A DNA stretch of 64,000 nucleotides, taken from NCBI GenBank assembly GCA_902494085.1, contig CABURU010000001.1:1-64000 (forward strand). The letters are read 5' to 3'. Below are positions 24,994-33,933 of this stretch, in pieces (the stretch's first letter is position 1; every line of letters starts with the position of its first letter). The notes beneath the pieces were generated by a model. It searched no databases, was not told the origin of the DNA, and saw only the letters and a program-made list of their open reading frames with translations. A program made the translations under genes and the position numbers. The DNA is from an uncultured Collinsella sp. Lineage in GTDB: Bacteria; Actinomycetota; Coriobacteriia; Coriobacteriales; Coriobacteriaceae.

Positions 24994-25740
24994 ATGCTTG
25001 CGGAAGATAGGCTCAACGCGATCGTGTCGATGGTGCAGCAGGCCGGCTCGGTTACCGTGCCGGAGCTTGCTGAGGCCCTGGGCGTGACGGCGTCTACCAT
25101 TCGGCGCGACCTGCAGACGCTCGACCGAGCGCATCGCATCGCCAAGGTCCACGGCGGAGCGACGAGTCTTGAGCGCGCGCACGTGACGCGCGACCTAACG
25201 CTTAATGAGCGCAGCGACCTCCATAACGACGACAAGGAGCGTATCTGCGCCCGTGCGGCGGCACTTGTGGAGCCCGAGAGCTATGTATACATCGACTCGG
25301 GTTCGACGACGCTCAGGCTCATCGAGCATCTTCCACACCTTGAAGATGTCACCTATGTGACCGATTCCGTGCTCCATGCTCAACACCTTGCTTTGCGCGG
25401 CATGCGTACCGTGGTGCTGGGCGGCGAGCTCAAACCCGAGACCGAGGCGCTCGTTGGCCCCGATGCCTTGGCAACCTTAGACCGCTACAACTTCAACTGT
25501 GGCTTTTGGGGCTCTAACGGCATTGCCGCCGAGCAGGGCTTCACGGCGCCCGATATCGAGGAGGCGCAAGTAAAGCGTATCTCGATGCGCCATACGGCCA
25601 AGCGCTTCGTAATCTCGGACGCCAGTAAATTTGGCATGGTGGCGCCCGTCAAGTTCGCGGACTTCCGTGACGCAACGATTATTACCGCAGGCGATGTCCC
25701 CGCCAAGTACCGGGCAATGGACAACGTCATCACGGTCTAA
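24994..25740 (+). CDS. DeoR/GlpR family transcriptional regulator
   Basis: This 248-aa protein has an N-terminal winged helix (GSVTVPELAEALGVTASTIRRDL, about residues 17-39) and the DeoR sensor domain with IDSGSTTLRLIEHL, which usually binds a phosphorylated sugar. It is cotranscribed with the oxidoreductase 3 nt upstream and probably represses that operon. Nothing in the window identifies the sugar. Confidence 0.9.
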   Translation: MLAEDRLNAIVSMVQQAGSVTVPELAEALGVTASTIRRDLQTLDRAHRIAKVHGGATSLERAHVTRDLTLNERSDLHNDDKERICARAAALVEPESYVYIDSGSTTLRLIEHLPHLEDVTYVTDSVLHAQHLALRGMRTVVLGGELKPETEALVGPDALATLDRYNFNCGFWGSNGIAAEQGFTAPDIEEAQVKRISMRHTAKRFVISDASKFGMVAPVKFADFRDATIITAGDVPAKYRAMDNVITV

Positions 25741-25761
25741 CAGCAGGGGACGGGCTAAGGC

Positions 25762-25803
25762 CAAAACCACCGCGAAGGGGCAGGAACCTTTGTGGTGGTT
25801 TTG
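25762..25803 (+). terminator. Terminator of the oxidoreductase-deoR operon
   Basis: CAAAACCACC (25762-25771) pairs with GGTGGTTTTG (25794-25803), giving a T-rich 3' side on this strand. It lies 21 nt after deoR. Confidence 0.75.
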
Positions 25804-25817
25804 ACGTTTGTCCAGAT

Positions 25818-25858
25818 AAAACCTGCCAAAATAAACCTGTCCCTTTTCGGCAGGTTTT
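25818..25858 (-). terminator. Terminator of the U32-rluA operon
   Basis: AAAACCTGCC and GGCAGGTTTT form a 10-bp stem whose T-rich arm follows on the minus strand. It touches the stop codon of the pseudouridine synthase gene. Confidence 0.65.
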
Positions 25859-26516
25859 AGGGCTCCCAGGGGCAGGGGGCTTCGATGTGGATGTGCTCGC
25901 CGGTTACGGGATGCGTGAAGGACACGCTGTGGGCGTGGAGCATCAGGCCACAGGGGCGCGGCGTTCCGTACAGGTCGTCGCCAACCAGGGGATGGCGCTC
26001 GCTCGCCAGATGCACACGGATTTGGTGCTTGCGGCCGGTGAGCAACTCGACATCGATATACGAGCGTGTGGGTAGGCCTCGGCGGCTCTTAAGGCGCTTG
26101 AGCACCTTCACGCGCGTCTGAGACGGCTTGCCGCTGGCGCCAACGCGCATCTTGCGGCTATCGTGGCGGTCGCGGGCGATGGGCTTGTCGATGAGCTTTT
26201 CGTTCCAGTCGATCTTGCCCTCGGCGAGCGCCAGATAGTGCTTTTCGAATGCGTGGTCGATGATCATCTGGTCAAAAGCGGGTTGCGTCTGCTTGTCGAG
26301 CGAGAACAACACCACGCCGGTGGTGTTGCGGTCCAAGCGGTTGAGCGGCTGCATGTCAGTCGCGGCAAAGCCGTCGCCCATCGCCAGCAAAAGGTCGCTG
26401 GCGTAGTCGGTAAGTGTGCGCTCGCCGGTGCCGTCGCCGTGGACGATTATGCCGGCGGGCTTGTCGATGGCCATGAGCCAGGCGTCGCAGTAGAGGACTT
26501 GAGGTTCTTCGTTCAC
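25857..26516 (-). CDS. RluA-family RNA pseudouridine synthase
   Basis: This 219-aa enzyme isomerises uridine to pseudouridine in rRNA or tRNA. The catalytic aspartate is in LNRLDRNTTGVVLFS (about residue 61), and RKHQIRVHLA and HPLVGDDLYG complete the family signature. It lacks the N-terminal S4 domain of RluC/RluD, so it resembles the short RluA/TruC type. The GTG start at 26516 has AAAGG upstream. It lies 15 nt after the U32 peptidase gene on the same strand. The target base is unknown. Confidence 0.9.
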   Translation of the reverse strand: MNEEPQVLYCDAWLMAIDKPAGIIVHGDGTGERTLTDYASDLLLAMGDGFAATDMQPLNRLDRNTTGVVLFSLDKQTQPAFDQMIIDHAFEKHYLALAEGKIDWNEKLIDKPIARDRHDSRKMRVGASGKPSQTRVKVLKRLKSRRGLPTRSYIDVELLTGRKHQIRVHLASERHPLVGDDLYGTPRPCGLMLHAHSVSFTHPVTGEHIHIEAPCPWEP

Positions 26517-26531
26517 GTGTAAGCCTTTCGG

Positions 26532-29027
26532 TTAGCTAATTCCCACAAACATGCAGCCCGAGGTGGCGCCGCGCAGGCGGGCGGCGGGCTTGCGGCCGGC
26601 TTGAGCCGCCTCGACGGCGCGGCGGACGCGGGCGACGGCGCGGCCCACCTCATCTGCCTCGAGCAGCGTGCCGTCGACCATAAGACGACGGACGCCGGCG
26701 TCGAGCAACTGCGGTACCTGCGGCGTAAGGTCGATGGGGTAGGCATCGTACAAGCGAGAGCGGCCATGGATGTCGGTACGCACCGGCATGATCTTGCCGT
26801 CGATATTCTTGAGCGAGAGCTTGCGGGCACGCAGGCGGCAGTTGGCACAATCGTGGATACAGCCGTTGGCAACCTGCAGAATGCAATGCTCGCTTGTCAT
26901 GACGCGCGGACGGCCAAAGACGGTGATGCCCAGAGCCGCGGGCGCGGCGGCGCCGAGCGAGACAATCTCGTCGAGTGTGATCTCGGGCGAGAGCCAAAAC
27001 GCACCGGCTCCGCGCTCGGCAAGCGCCTCCATGCAGGGCGTGTTGTGCACCGGCAGGCAAGAGCGAATCTCGGCCGTGGCGCCAACCTGGGCGGCCAGGG
27101 CAAGCTCAGAGATGTTGCCAATAGCGACCGTGGCGCCGGCAACAACCCACGGGTCGACGCGTACGTGGTCAACGGCACGGCAGACCTCGTCGAGCACGGG
27201 TACGATGCCCTGCTCAAATGCATCGGCGGGGGAGAGCTCGGCCGCATCGAGCGCGTCGGTGGTCATGTAGATGCGCGTTACACCCTCGGCGCGAGCGGCC
27301 TCGGCGGCCTCGAGCGAGGTGACGGTGGCGCAGATCTGCGGTTCATCGCGGTAGTGCTCGGGCGCGGGGCGGGAATCACTGGTTACAATCGACGGCAGCT
27401 CGAGCGTTTTCGCGCGCTCCTCGTACGGTGCCAGAATGGCCTCTTCCAGCGCCTTACAAGCGGCGGCGCGCACCTTGTGCACGGCGGAAAAGCCCATACC
27501 GCAGCCGGCGTCGAGCGAAACGTCAAAGCTTGCGGCCTCAAAGGGAGAGGAGCCCATGCGGCCCACATGCTCAACCAGGTCTGCCGCCTCGACGGCGCGG
27601 GTCTTGGCGGCCTCGACGGTGAAGCCCGTGGCGGTGGCGGTGAGCGCGGGGTTGTCACAGCAGGTGAGTGTGACAGTAAATGGCTCGCCTAGGCGCGCCA
27701 CGACGGACACGTCAACAGCTCGGCGGCGCAGCACATCGCGCTTGAGCGCGGCGCCGGCGGCGTCGATGGCACGCTGACTGCGAATCACGCGGACGCGGCA
27801 GCCCTCGGGCATGCTGCGGGGCACGCGGCATTCGATGACATCGCCGGCGGCAGCGTCATCGGCGGCAATGGTGGTCAGGAACTGGTCAAACTCGTTATCG
27901 TGGCGAAGCTCCAGCAGGTCGCCCTTGCCCACGGGCTCAAACAGCTCAATGCGGGCGATGGCGGCGCGGCGACGGCGATCGTCGGGCTTGAGTCCGCGTA
28001 CATCGCGGTTGGCCAGGCGGCTGCCCAGCACCGTGCCCACAATCTGGCCGCGGTTGTTGGAGCGCTCGTAGCTCATCATCTCGTCGCCCGAGGTGCCATC
28101 CTGGTAGGCGTGCGTAAAGTCGCGATTAAAGCAGCGCTTGAGCTGGCGCTGGCGGGCGGCATCCTCATCCTTAGAGGTCGAAACATCGGCAAGCATGTCA
28201 TCAATCTGATGACGGTACACGTCGACGATGGAATACACGTAATCGGGGGCCTTCATGCGGCCCTCGAGCTTGAGCGATGCGGCGCCGGCGTCATACAGAC
28301 GGCGAACAAGCTGCGACGTGTTGGTGTCGCGCGGGCACAGCGCGCGCTCGCGACCGGCAGGGGAGAGCGAGCGGCCGTTTTCGTCGATCAGCTCGTAAGG
28401 CAGGCGGCAGGGCTGGGCGCACATGCCGCGGTTGGCCGAGCGACCAGCCATGGCAAAGCTCGACAGCAGGCACAGACCCGAGTAGCAAAAGCAGATGGCA
28501 CCGTGGCTAAAGACCTCCAGGTCCACATTGGGCGCGGCGTTGTGGATGGCGGCGATCTCGTCGATGGAGAGCTCGCGCGAGAGGGTCACGCGGTCGGCGC
28601 CCTGCTCACGGCACCAAAGGGTTCCGCGGTCGTCGTGGATGTTTGCTTGGGTCGAGATATGCGTCTCGATGCCGGGCATCGTGCGCTTGACCTCAAAGAA
28701 CAGGCCCCAGTCCTGGATGATGAAGGCGTCGGCGCCCAGCGTGGAGCAGCGATGGATGAGCTGCAGCGCATCGCTCATCTCGGATTCCTTGATGACGATG
28801 TTGACCGTGACGTAGACGCGCGACCCGGCTAGATGCGCGGCGCGGCAGGCTTGCTCAAAGGCCTCGTCGGTAAAGTTGGTGGCCTTGCGGCGGGCGTTGA
28901 AGCTGCCCATGCCGCAGTAGATGGCGTCTGCCCCGGCAGCGAGCGCGGCGGCAAAGGGCTCCGGGCCTCCGGCGGGGGCCAAGAGCTCGGGTCTGCGGTT
29001 GGTGGTTCGACTGGCGGTTGCGGTCAT
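26532..29027 (-). CDS. U32 family peptidase (RlhA/TrhP-like)
   Basis: This 831-aa protein has the N-terminal ELLAPAGGPEPFAAALAAGADAIY block and the U32 cysteine signature CFCYSGLCLLSSF with MCAQPCRLPY (about residues 178-213). A middle DUF3656-type domain follows, and a second set of cysteines lies in CIHDCANCRLR near the C-terminus. E. coli relatives RlhA and TrhP act in prephenate-dependent RNA hydroxylation rather than collagen cleavage. Cysteines and length fit that group. It forms a minus-strand operon with an RNA pseudouridine synthase, which supports RNA modification. Confidence 0.85.
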   Translation of the reverse strand: MTATASRTTNRRPELLAPAGGPEPFAAALAAGADAIYCGMGSFNARRKATNFTDEAFEQACRAAHLAGSRVYVTVNIVIKESEMSDALQLIHRCSTLGADAFIIQDWGLFFEVKRTMPGIETHISTQANIHDDRGTLWCREQGADRVTLSRELSIDEIAAIHNAAPNVDLEVFSHGAICFCYSGLCLLSSFAMAGRSANRGMCAQPCRLPYELIDENGRSLSPAGRERALCPRDTNTSQLVRRLYDAGAASLKLEGRMKAPDYVYSIVDVYRHQIDDMLADVSTSKDEDAARQRQLKRCFNRDFTHAYQDGTSGDEMMSYERSNNRGQIVGTVLGSRLANRDVRGLKPDDRRRRAAIARIELFEPVGKGDLLELRHDNEFDQFLTTIAADDAAAGDVIECRVPRSMPEGCRVRVIRSQRAIDAAGAALKRDVLRRRAVDVSVVARLGEPFTVTLTCCDNPALTATATGFTVEAAKTRAVEAADLVEHVGRMGSSPFEAASFDVSLDAGCGMGFSAVHKVRAAACKALEEAILAPYEERAKTLELPSIVTSDSRPAPEHYRDEPQICATVTSLEAAEAARAEGVTRIYMTTDALDAAELSPADAFEQGIVPVLDEVCRAVDHVRVDPWVVAGATVAIGNISELALAAQVGATAEIRSCLPVHNTPCMEALAERGAGAFWLSPEITLDEIVSLGAAAPAALGITVFGRPRVMTSEHCILQVANGCIHDCANCRLRARKLSLKNIDGKIMPVRTDIHGRSRLYDAYPIDLTPQVPQLLDAGVRRLMVDGTLLEADEVGRAVARVRRAVEAAQAGRKPAARLRGATSGCMFVGIS

Positions 29028-29327
29028 ATCCTGCCTTTCAAAATGCTCAGATAATCAAAAGTATAGTGGCGCCGTTGCGGCAGGCGATGCCCGTGCTCCA
29101 AGCGGGATAAAGTCTTCAGCAGCTTGGGCTGGCTGACCCCGTGGAGAACCGTTCAGCTGCCAACGGGCGCCGTTGGGCGATAAATTATTCTCGCAGCGTG
29201 ATAATTATCTTGCATCGCGCGGAAACCTTGAGTACTATCCCAATCAAGCGCGGTGTTCAGACCGAACTGTGCCTCCCGGTGTGAACGCCGCGCTCACGCT
29301 TTCTCAACTGATCGTAAGGAGATAAAC

Positions 29328-29705
29328 ATGAGCAAGACCGTCGTGTCTTCCGATAACGCACCCGCAGCCATCGGACCGTATTCCCCCGGCATCCAGACCG
29401 GCAACATGGTGTTCCTGTCCGGCCAGCTGGGCATCGACCCCGCAACTGGCAAGATGCCCGAGGGCGTCGAGGCCCAGGCCAAGCAGTCCCTCGCCAACGT
29501 CGAGGCCCTGCTGACCGCTGCCGGCGCCACCTTTGCCGATGTCGTCAAGACCACGGTCTACCTGGCCGACATTGCCGACTTCGCTGCCGTGAACGAGATT
29601 TACGCCTCCAAGTTCGAGGCTCCGTTCCCCGCGCGCAGCGCTTTCCAGGTTGCCGCCCTTCCGGCTGGCGGTCTGGTTGAGATCGAGGTCGTCGCCGCTC
29701 TCTAA
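29328..29705 (+). CDS. ridA: RidA family protein (enamine/imine deaminase)
   Basis: This 125-aa protein hydrolyses reactive enamine/imine intermediates of PLP enzymes such as 2-aminoacrylate. IGPYSPGIQTGNMVFLSGQLG and PARSAFQVAALPAGGLVEIE, with the substrate-binding Arg, are diagnostic. ATG 29328 has AAGGAGATA upstream; an upstream extension to 29253 lacks a signal. The window also encodes a diaminopropionate ammonia-lyase, an aminoacrylate-producing type of enzyme, so RidA could protect against it, though it is not in that operon. Confidence 0.93.
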   Translation: MSKTVVSSDNAPAAIGPYSPGIQTGNMVFLSGQLGIDPATGKMPEGVEAQAKQSLANVEALLTAAGATFADVVKTTVYLADIADFAAVNEIYASKFEAPFPARSAFQVAALPAGGLVEIEVVAAL

Positions 29706-29735
29706 GGCGTTGGCAACAACTAAACATGACATGCA

Positions 29736-29773
29736 AAAAGACCCTGCAGCGCGTGCGAGCTGCAGGGTCTTTT
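29736..29773 (+). terminator. Terminator of ridA
   Basis: AAAAGACCCTGCA pairs with TGCAGGGTCTTTT around a short loop. The near-perfect palindrome should work on both strands, and the minus-strand regulator gene ends 58 nt away. Confidence 0.9.
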
Positions 29774-29830
29774 GTCAAGTGACGGATCGCTTGTGGAGCC
29801 AAAAAGACTGCCCGCGCTCCATTTTGCTCG

Positions 29831-30487
29831 TTAGCCCTCCTTGCGAACTTTTTGCAGGTAGCGGTAGACGCTGGGCTCCGAGATGCCCAGTGCGGTGGCG
29901 GCGCAGGCCACGGCGCCCTTGAGCATGAACACCCCGTTGCCGTTGAGGTGGCGAATGACGTCCACGCGGTCGCTCTGACCAAGTGACGCTACATCCAGCC
30001 CGCGCGCGCTCAGTAACTCGGCAATGCTGCGGTCGATGAGCTCCTGTGTGGACTCCGAAAGGCTTTCGACCTCGATAGGGGCGGGCTCCGTGCGAGTCGG
30101 CGCCGCGTCGAAGCACGCCATGAGCTGCTGCGCCATGGCGTTGATGGAGCGCACGGTCGAGAGGTCGGTGTTGACGCAGAGCATACCGACGATCTCGTCA
30201 TTCTCGCGGATAAAGTACGTCGCTGACTCCAACGTCTTGCCGCCGGCACCGCGCCCCTCGTAGCCCGTAATAAACGGCAGGTCGCGATACTTGGCGTCGT
30301 GCATGATCTTGAGTGCCAGATCGGTGGCGGGACCGCCGACCTTGCGGCCGCTCACGATGCCGTTGCGAATATCGACGATGGCGTGGTCGGGATCCGAGAA
30401 ATCGTGCAGCACGATTTCACTGTTTTTGCCGAGTATCTGCTCCAGAAAATCGACCATCGGCAAAAAGCGACGTACGGTCTCGTTCAC
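29831..30487 (-). CDS. YheO/DauR-type PAS-HTH transcriptional regulator (copy 1)
   Basis: This 218-aa protein has a YheO-type PAS domain (about residues 5-115, with EIVLHDFSDPDHAIVDIRNG) and a C-terminal helix-turn-helix (about 165-215, ALGISEPSVYRYLQKVRKEG). The GTG at 30487 has AAAGGAG 6 nt upstream; extending to 30538 gives no better signal. It is divergent from the NCS2 permease and so probably controls the left arm of the purine cluster. A paralogue at 50519 is divergent from dpaL. Confidence 0.85.
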   Translation of the reverse strand: MNETVRRFLPMVDFLEQILGKNSEIVLHDFSDPDHAIVDIRNGIVSGRKVGGPATDLALKIMHDAKYRDLPFITGYEGRGAGGKTLESATYFIRENDEIVGMLCVNTDLSTVRSINAMAQQLMACFDAAPTRTEPAPIEVESLSESTQELIDRSIAELLSARGLDVASLGQSDRVDVIRHLNGNGVFMLKGAVACAATALGISEPSVYRYLQKVRKEG

Positions 30488-30725
30488 GGGCAACTCCTTT
30501 GGGTGAAATCGGAAATGTTCATAACAATTTTTTCTCATGGTAACACGTTGTCTATTGACTCACATATCCGCAGGTACATTGCGTAATACAGATGAGCGGT
30601 AGATATTTGGCGGTAAACGGTTGACCAAAAGAAAAGTTAGATGTTATTTTGACCAGACACTTTCATGACCTGCGGAAATGCGTTATCTCAGCTGAAGAAT
30701 AGTCTGATAACAAAAAATTATTATT

Positions 30726-30744
30726 GAGAATGAGAATCATCTTT
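30726..30744. promoter_or_regulatory. Fur-box-like sequence
   Basis: GAGAATGAGAATCATCTTT matches the classical 19-bp Fur consensus at about 14 positions. It lies in the 352-nt gap between the YheO-type regulator and the NCS2 permease. TTGACCA, present at 30622 and in similar form near 30656, may be another operator. No purine riboswitch core was recognised in the gap. Confidence 0.4.
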
Positions 30745-30839
30745 AATACGATATGCAATGAAGGCACAACCTCAACCCCGCACTGCGTCACAATAGAGCG
30801 TTAGATGCGAAAACAACTACTTCGAGGATTGGTGGTCAA

Positions 30840-32234
30840 ATGACCCAGGAGACGGTTACGAACGGCACTGAAGCCCTGTTCACTCGCGAAGGCATGCCTC
30901 CCGTTAAGGAAATGATCCCGTGTGCCCTTCAGCACGTACTGGCATCGTTTGCCGGCATCATTACCCCGGCGGTCATCATGGCCGGCGTCTACGGCTTTAA
31001 TAGCCAGCAGAGCACCGACATCATCCAGGTCGCGCTCATTCTTTCGGCGATCGATACGGCCCTTCAGGCCTTCGCTCCCTTCCGTCGCATCGGCGGCGGC
31101 CTGCCCATCGTCATGGGCGTTTCGTTCGCGTTCCTGCCGGCCCTGCAGGCCATGGGCGCCTCGGGCTTTAGCTTTGGTGCGCTGCTGGGCGGCGAGATCG
31201 TCGGCGGCGCCGTCGCGGTCCTCTTTGGTCTGGCCTACAGCAAGATCAAGTGGCTGTTCCCGCCCGTCGTGACCGGTACGGTCATCTTCTCCATCGGCGT
31301 TTCGCTGTATCCCACGGCCGTCAAGTATATGGCCGGCGGTATGGGTACGCCGCTGTGGGGCACTCCGCAGGCCTGGTGCGTCGCTCTTATCACCTTCGCC
31401 GTGGTCTTTGCGCTCGCCAACTTTGGCAAGGGCACGCTCAAGCTGGGATCCGTGTTCTTTGGCATGATCGTCGGCATGATCGTCTCCATCCCCTTTGGCA
31501 TGATCGACTTCTCCAGCGTCGCCACCGCTCAGGTCTTCGCCCTTCCCAAGCTCATGCCCTACGCGCTCGAGTTTGATCCCGAGGTCTGCATTACCCTCGC
31601 CGTCGTGTTCCCCATGGTTGCCATCCAGGTTATCGGTGACGTCTCCGCCGCCTGCCTGGGCTCCATCGACCGTATGCCCACCGAGCGCGAACTCTCCGGC
31701 GCTATCGTGTCCCAGGGTCTCACCTCTATGGTCGGCGGCCTGCTTGGCGGTCTTCCCACCAGCGCCCTTGGCCAGAACGTGGGCATCATCTGCTCCAACA
31801 AGGTCGTGAACAAGTGGGTCTTTGTGATCATCGCGGCCGTATTTGCCATCGCCGGCCTGTTCCCGCAGCTCTCTGCCGTCCTTTCCGCTATCCCGCAGCC
31901 CGTCATCGGCGGCGCGACCGTCGGCGTCTTTGGCACCATCACCATGAACGGCGTGCGCATGTTCACCCGCGAGGGCCTCACGCAGCGCACTACCACCATC
32001 GTCGGTACCTCCGTCGTCTTTGGCCTAGGTATCTGGATGGCCAGCGGTTGCCTTGCCGGTGAGGGTATGCCCACCTGGGTGCCCACCGTCATCGGCTCCA
32101 ATGCTGTAACCCCCACCGCCATCATGGCCATTGTCCTTAACCTGATCCTTCCGCAGACGCCGGTCGTGGCTCAGCACATCGATGCTGCCAAGGACGCTGC
32201 CGTGGATCTGGTCTTGCCCGAGAGCAAGAAGTAA
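30840..32234 (+). CDS. Nucleobase:cation symporter-2 (uracil/xanthine permease) family transporter
   Basis: This 464-aa membrane protein has about 12-14 hydrophobic segments. The family motif region is GGLPTSALGQNVGIICSNKV (about residue 301), where Q-N-x-G lies in the substrate site. E. coli homologues next to the ygfK-xdhD genes (XanQ type) import xanthine or urate with protons. The position directly before ssnA, ygfK and xdhD suggests purine uptake. Start ATG 30840 follows GAGGATTGGTGG. The exact purine is not determined. Confidence 0.9.
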   Translation: MTQETVTNGTEALFTREGMPPVKEMIPCALQHVLASFAGIITPAVIMAGVYGFNSQQSTDIIQVALILSAIDTALQAFAPFRRIGGGLPIVMGVSFAFLPALQAMGASGFSFGALLGGEIVGGAVAVLFGLAYSKIKWLFPPVVTGTVIFSIGVSLYPTAVKYMAGGMGTPLWGTPQAWCVALITFAVVFALANFGKGTLKLGSVFFGMIVGMIVSIPFGMIDFSSVATAQVFALPKLMPYALEFDPEVCITLAVVFPMVAIQVIGDVSAACLGSIDRMPTERELSGAIVSQGLTSMVGGLLGGLPTSALGQNVGIICSNKVVNKWVFVIIAAVFAIAGLFPQLSAVLSAIPQPVIGGATVGVFGTITMNGVRMFTREGLTQRTTTIVGTSVVFGLGIWMASGCLAGEGMPTWVPTVIGSNAVTPTAIMAIVLNLILPQTPVVAQHIDAAKDAAVDLVLPESKK

Positions 32235-32250
32235 CCAATTCGGTGCTATT

Positions 32251-32282
32251 CGTCGGCGGACGCATCGCCTCGTCCGCCGACG
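32251..32282 (+). promoter_or_regulatory. Intercistronic hairpin between permease and ssnA
   Basis: CGTCGGCGGACG (32251-32262) pairs perfectly with CGTCCGCCGACG (32271-32282) around an 8-nt loop, without a T-run. Smaller stems (GCGGC/GCCGC and AAAGGG/CCCTTT) follow. It may stabilise the upstream message or set relative expression. Confidence 0.55.
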
Positions 32283-32429
32283 TCATGCGGCGTCAAGCCG
32301 CACTTCAAAGGGTTTGTCCCTTTGGTGAAGCGTTGACGGGAGAGGGCCCGTTTCCGGTGTAGGCCGGCGCTTCGCACTCCGCCATGTCAGAGGTGTCAAA
32401 CCCCGCCCCTGATGTTGAAGGGAGCATCC

Positions 32430-33785
32430 ATGCTTCTGGTCGCTAACGGTTCCGTCTTTACCCGCAACGCTCAGACCCCGTTCATTCCAAACGGTGCGGT
32501 CGCCATTGACGGAGATACGATCGTCGAAGTGGGCCCCGAGTGCGAGCTCAAGGCCAAGTACCCGGATGCCGAGTACGTCGACGCCCAGGGCAACCTCATC
32601 ATGCCCGGACTCATCAACTGCCACACCCACATCTACTCGGGTCTGGCCCGCGGCCTTGCCATTAAGGGCTGCAACCCCACCAACTTCCTGGAGAATCTTG
32701 AGCAGCAGTGGTGGAAGATCGACGACAACCTGACGCTCGACGGCACCAAGGCCAGCGCCTACGCCACGATTCTTGACTCCATCCGCGATGGCGTCACCAC
32801 GATCTTCGATCACCATGCGAGCTTCTGCGAGATCCCGGGAAGCCTCTTCACCATTAAGGACGCAGCTCAGGAGCTGGGCATGCGTTCGTGCCTGTGCTAC
32901 GAGGTCTCTGATCGCCGCGGCCAGGAAAAATGCGACCAGGCCATTGCCGAGAACGCCGAGTTTGCCCAGTGGGCCGCCAAGGAGCGTCGCGATAACGATA
33001 ACCACATGATCGCCGCCATGTTTGGCGGTCACGCCACCTTTACGCTTTCGGACGAGACCATGGACAAGATGGCCGAGGCCAACAACGGCCTGACCGGCTT
33101 CCACATCCACGTGTGCGAGGGCATGAACGACGTGTGGGATTCCCGCCTCAACCGCGGCGGCATCAGTCCCGTCGAGCGCCTGCTGCAGCACAACCTGCTG
33201 GGTCCCGACACCATGCTGGGCCACTGCATCCACGTGACGCCTGCCGAGATGGATATCGTCAAGGAGTCCGGCACCTGGCTCGTCAACAACCCCGAATCCA
33301 ATATGGGCAACGCCGTGGGCTGCGCCCCCGTGCTCGAGTTCTTCCGCCGCGGCATCCCCGTGTGCATGGGCACCGACGCCTACACCCACGATATGCTCGA
33401 GAGCCTTAAGGTCTTCCTGATCATTCAGCGCCACAACGCCGCCATGCCCAACGTGGGCTGGTGCGAGGCCATGACGATGCTGTTTGAGAACAACGCCAAG
33501 ATGGCGAGCAAGTACTTCGATCGCAAGCTCGGTGTGCTCGAGGCCGGCGCTGCCGCCGACGTCATCGTCATGGACTACAAGCCCTTTACGCCGCTGAGCG
33601 AGGAGAATATCGACGGCCACATGCTCTTTGGCATGATGGGCAAAAACTGCCGCACCACCATCATCAACGGCCGCGTCCTGTACAAGGATCGCGAGTTCGT
33701 TGGGATTGATGAGGACAAGATCAACGCGTGGACCATGGCTGAGTCCAAGAAGCTCTGGAGCACGCTCAACGATCGCGCCTACTAA
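32430..33785 (+). CDS. ssnA: SsnA-type amidohydrolase
   Basis: This 451-aa metal-dependent hydrolase of the guanine-deaminase/chlorohydrolase superfamily has the zinc motif PGLINCHTHIYSGL (about residue 58), HIHVCEG, GHCIHVTP and the catalytic Asp in GTDAYTHD. ATG 32430 has GAAGGGA upstream; ATG 32412 is in frame but poorly placed. In E. coli ssnA neighbours ygfK and xdhD, as here. SsnA belongs to the gene set reported for anaerobic urate/purine breakdown and probably hydrolyses a purine ring or its product. Confidence 0.9.
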   Translation: MLLVANGSVFTRNAQTPFIPNGAVAIDGDTIVEVGPECELKAKYPDAEYVDAQGNLIMPGLINCHTHIYSGLARGLAIKGCNPTNFLENLEQQWWKIDDNLTLDGTKASAYATILDSIRDGVTTIFDHHASFCEIPGSLFTIKDAAQELGMRSCLCYEVSDRRGQEKCDQAIAENAEFAQWAAKERRDNDNHMIAAMFGGHATFTLSDETMDKMAEANNGLTGFHIHVCEGMNDVWDSRLNRGGISPVERLLQHNLLGPDTMLGHCIHVTPAEMDIVKESGTWLVNNPESNMGNAVGCAPVLEFFRRGIPVCMGTDAYTHDMLESLKVFLIIQRHNAAMPNVGWCEAMTMLFENNAKMASKYFDRKLGVLEAGAAADVIVMDYKPFTPLSEENIDGHMLFGMMGKNCRTTIINGRVLYKDREFVGIDEDKINAWTMAESKKLWSTLNDRAY

Positions 33786-33799
33786 TTACAAGTAGATTC

Positions 33800-33835
33800 A
33801 CGCGCGTCGGATGTTTCGCCGCATCCGACGCGCGT
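33800..33835 (+). promoter_or_regulatory. Intercistronic hairpin between ssnA and ygfK
   Basis: ACGCGCGTCGGATG (33800-33813) pairs with CATCCGACGCGCGT (33822-33835), a perfect 14-bp stem with an 8-nt loop and no T-run. It resembles the hairpin between the permease and ssnA. Confidence 0.6.
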
Positions 33836-33933
33836 ATAGGCGGCCTCCGCGGGGTCGCCGGCGCTGTGCTAGCGCTACACCGTATTTGCGCCCGCCGCGC
33901 GGTCTCGCCGGGCGTTACAGAGAGGAGCTCACT

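Noticed and set aside
27900..28832. 310-codon plus-strand frame inside the U32 peptidase gene
   Set aside because: Antisense shadow; the minus-strand protein carries the U32 cysteine signature.
30488..30839. Purine riboswitch before the NCS2 permease
   Set aside because: I could not find the three-helix core with its conserved junction bases; only a Fur-like box and short repeats are visible.
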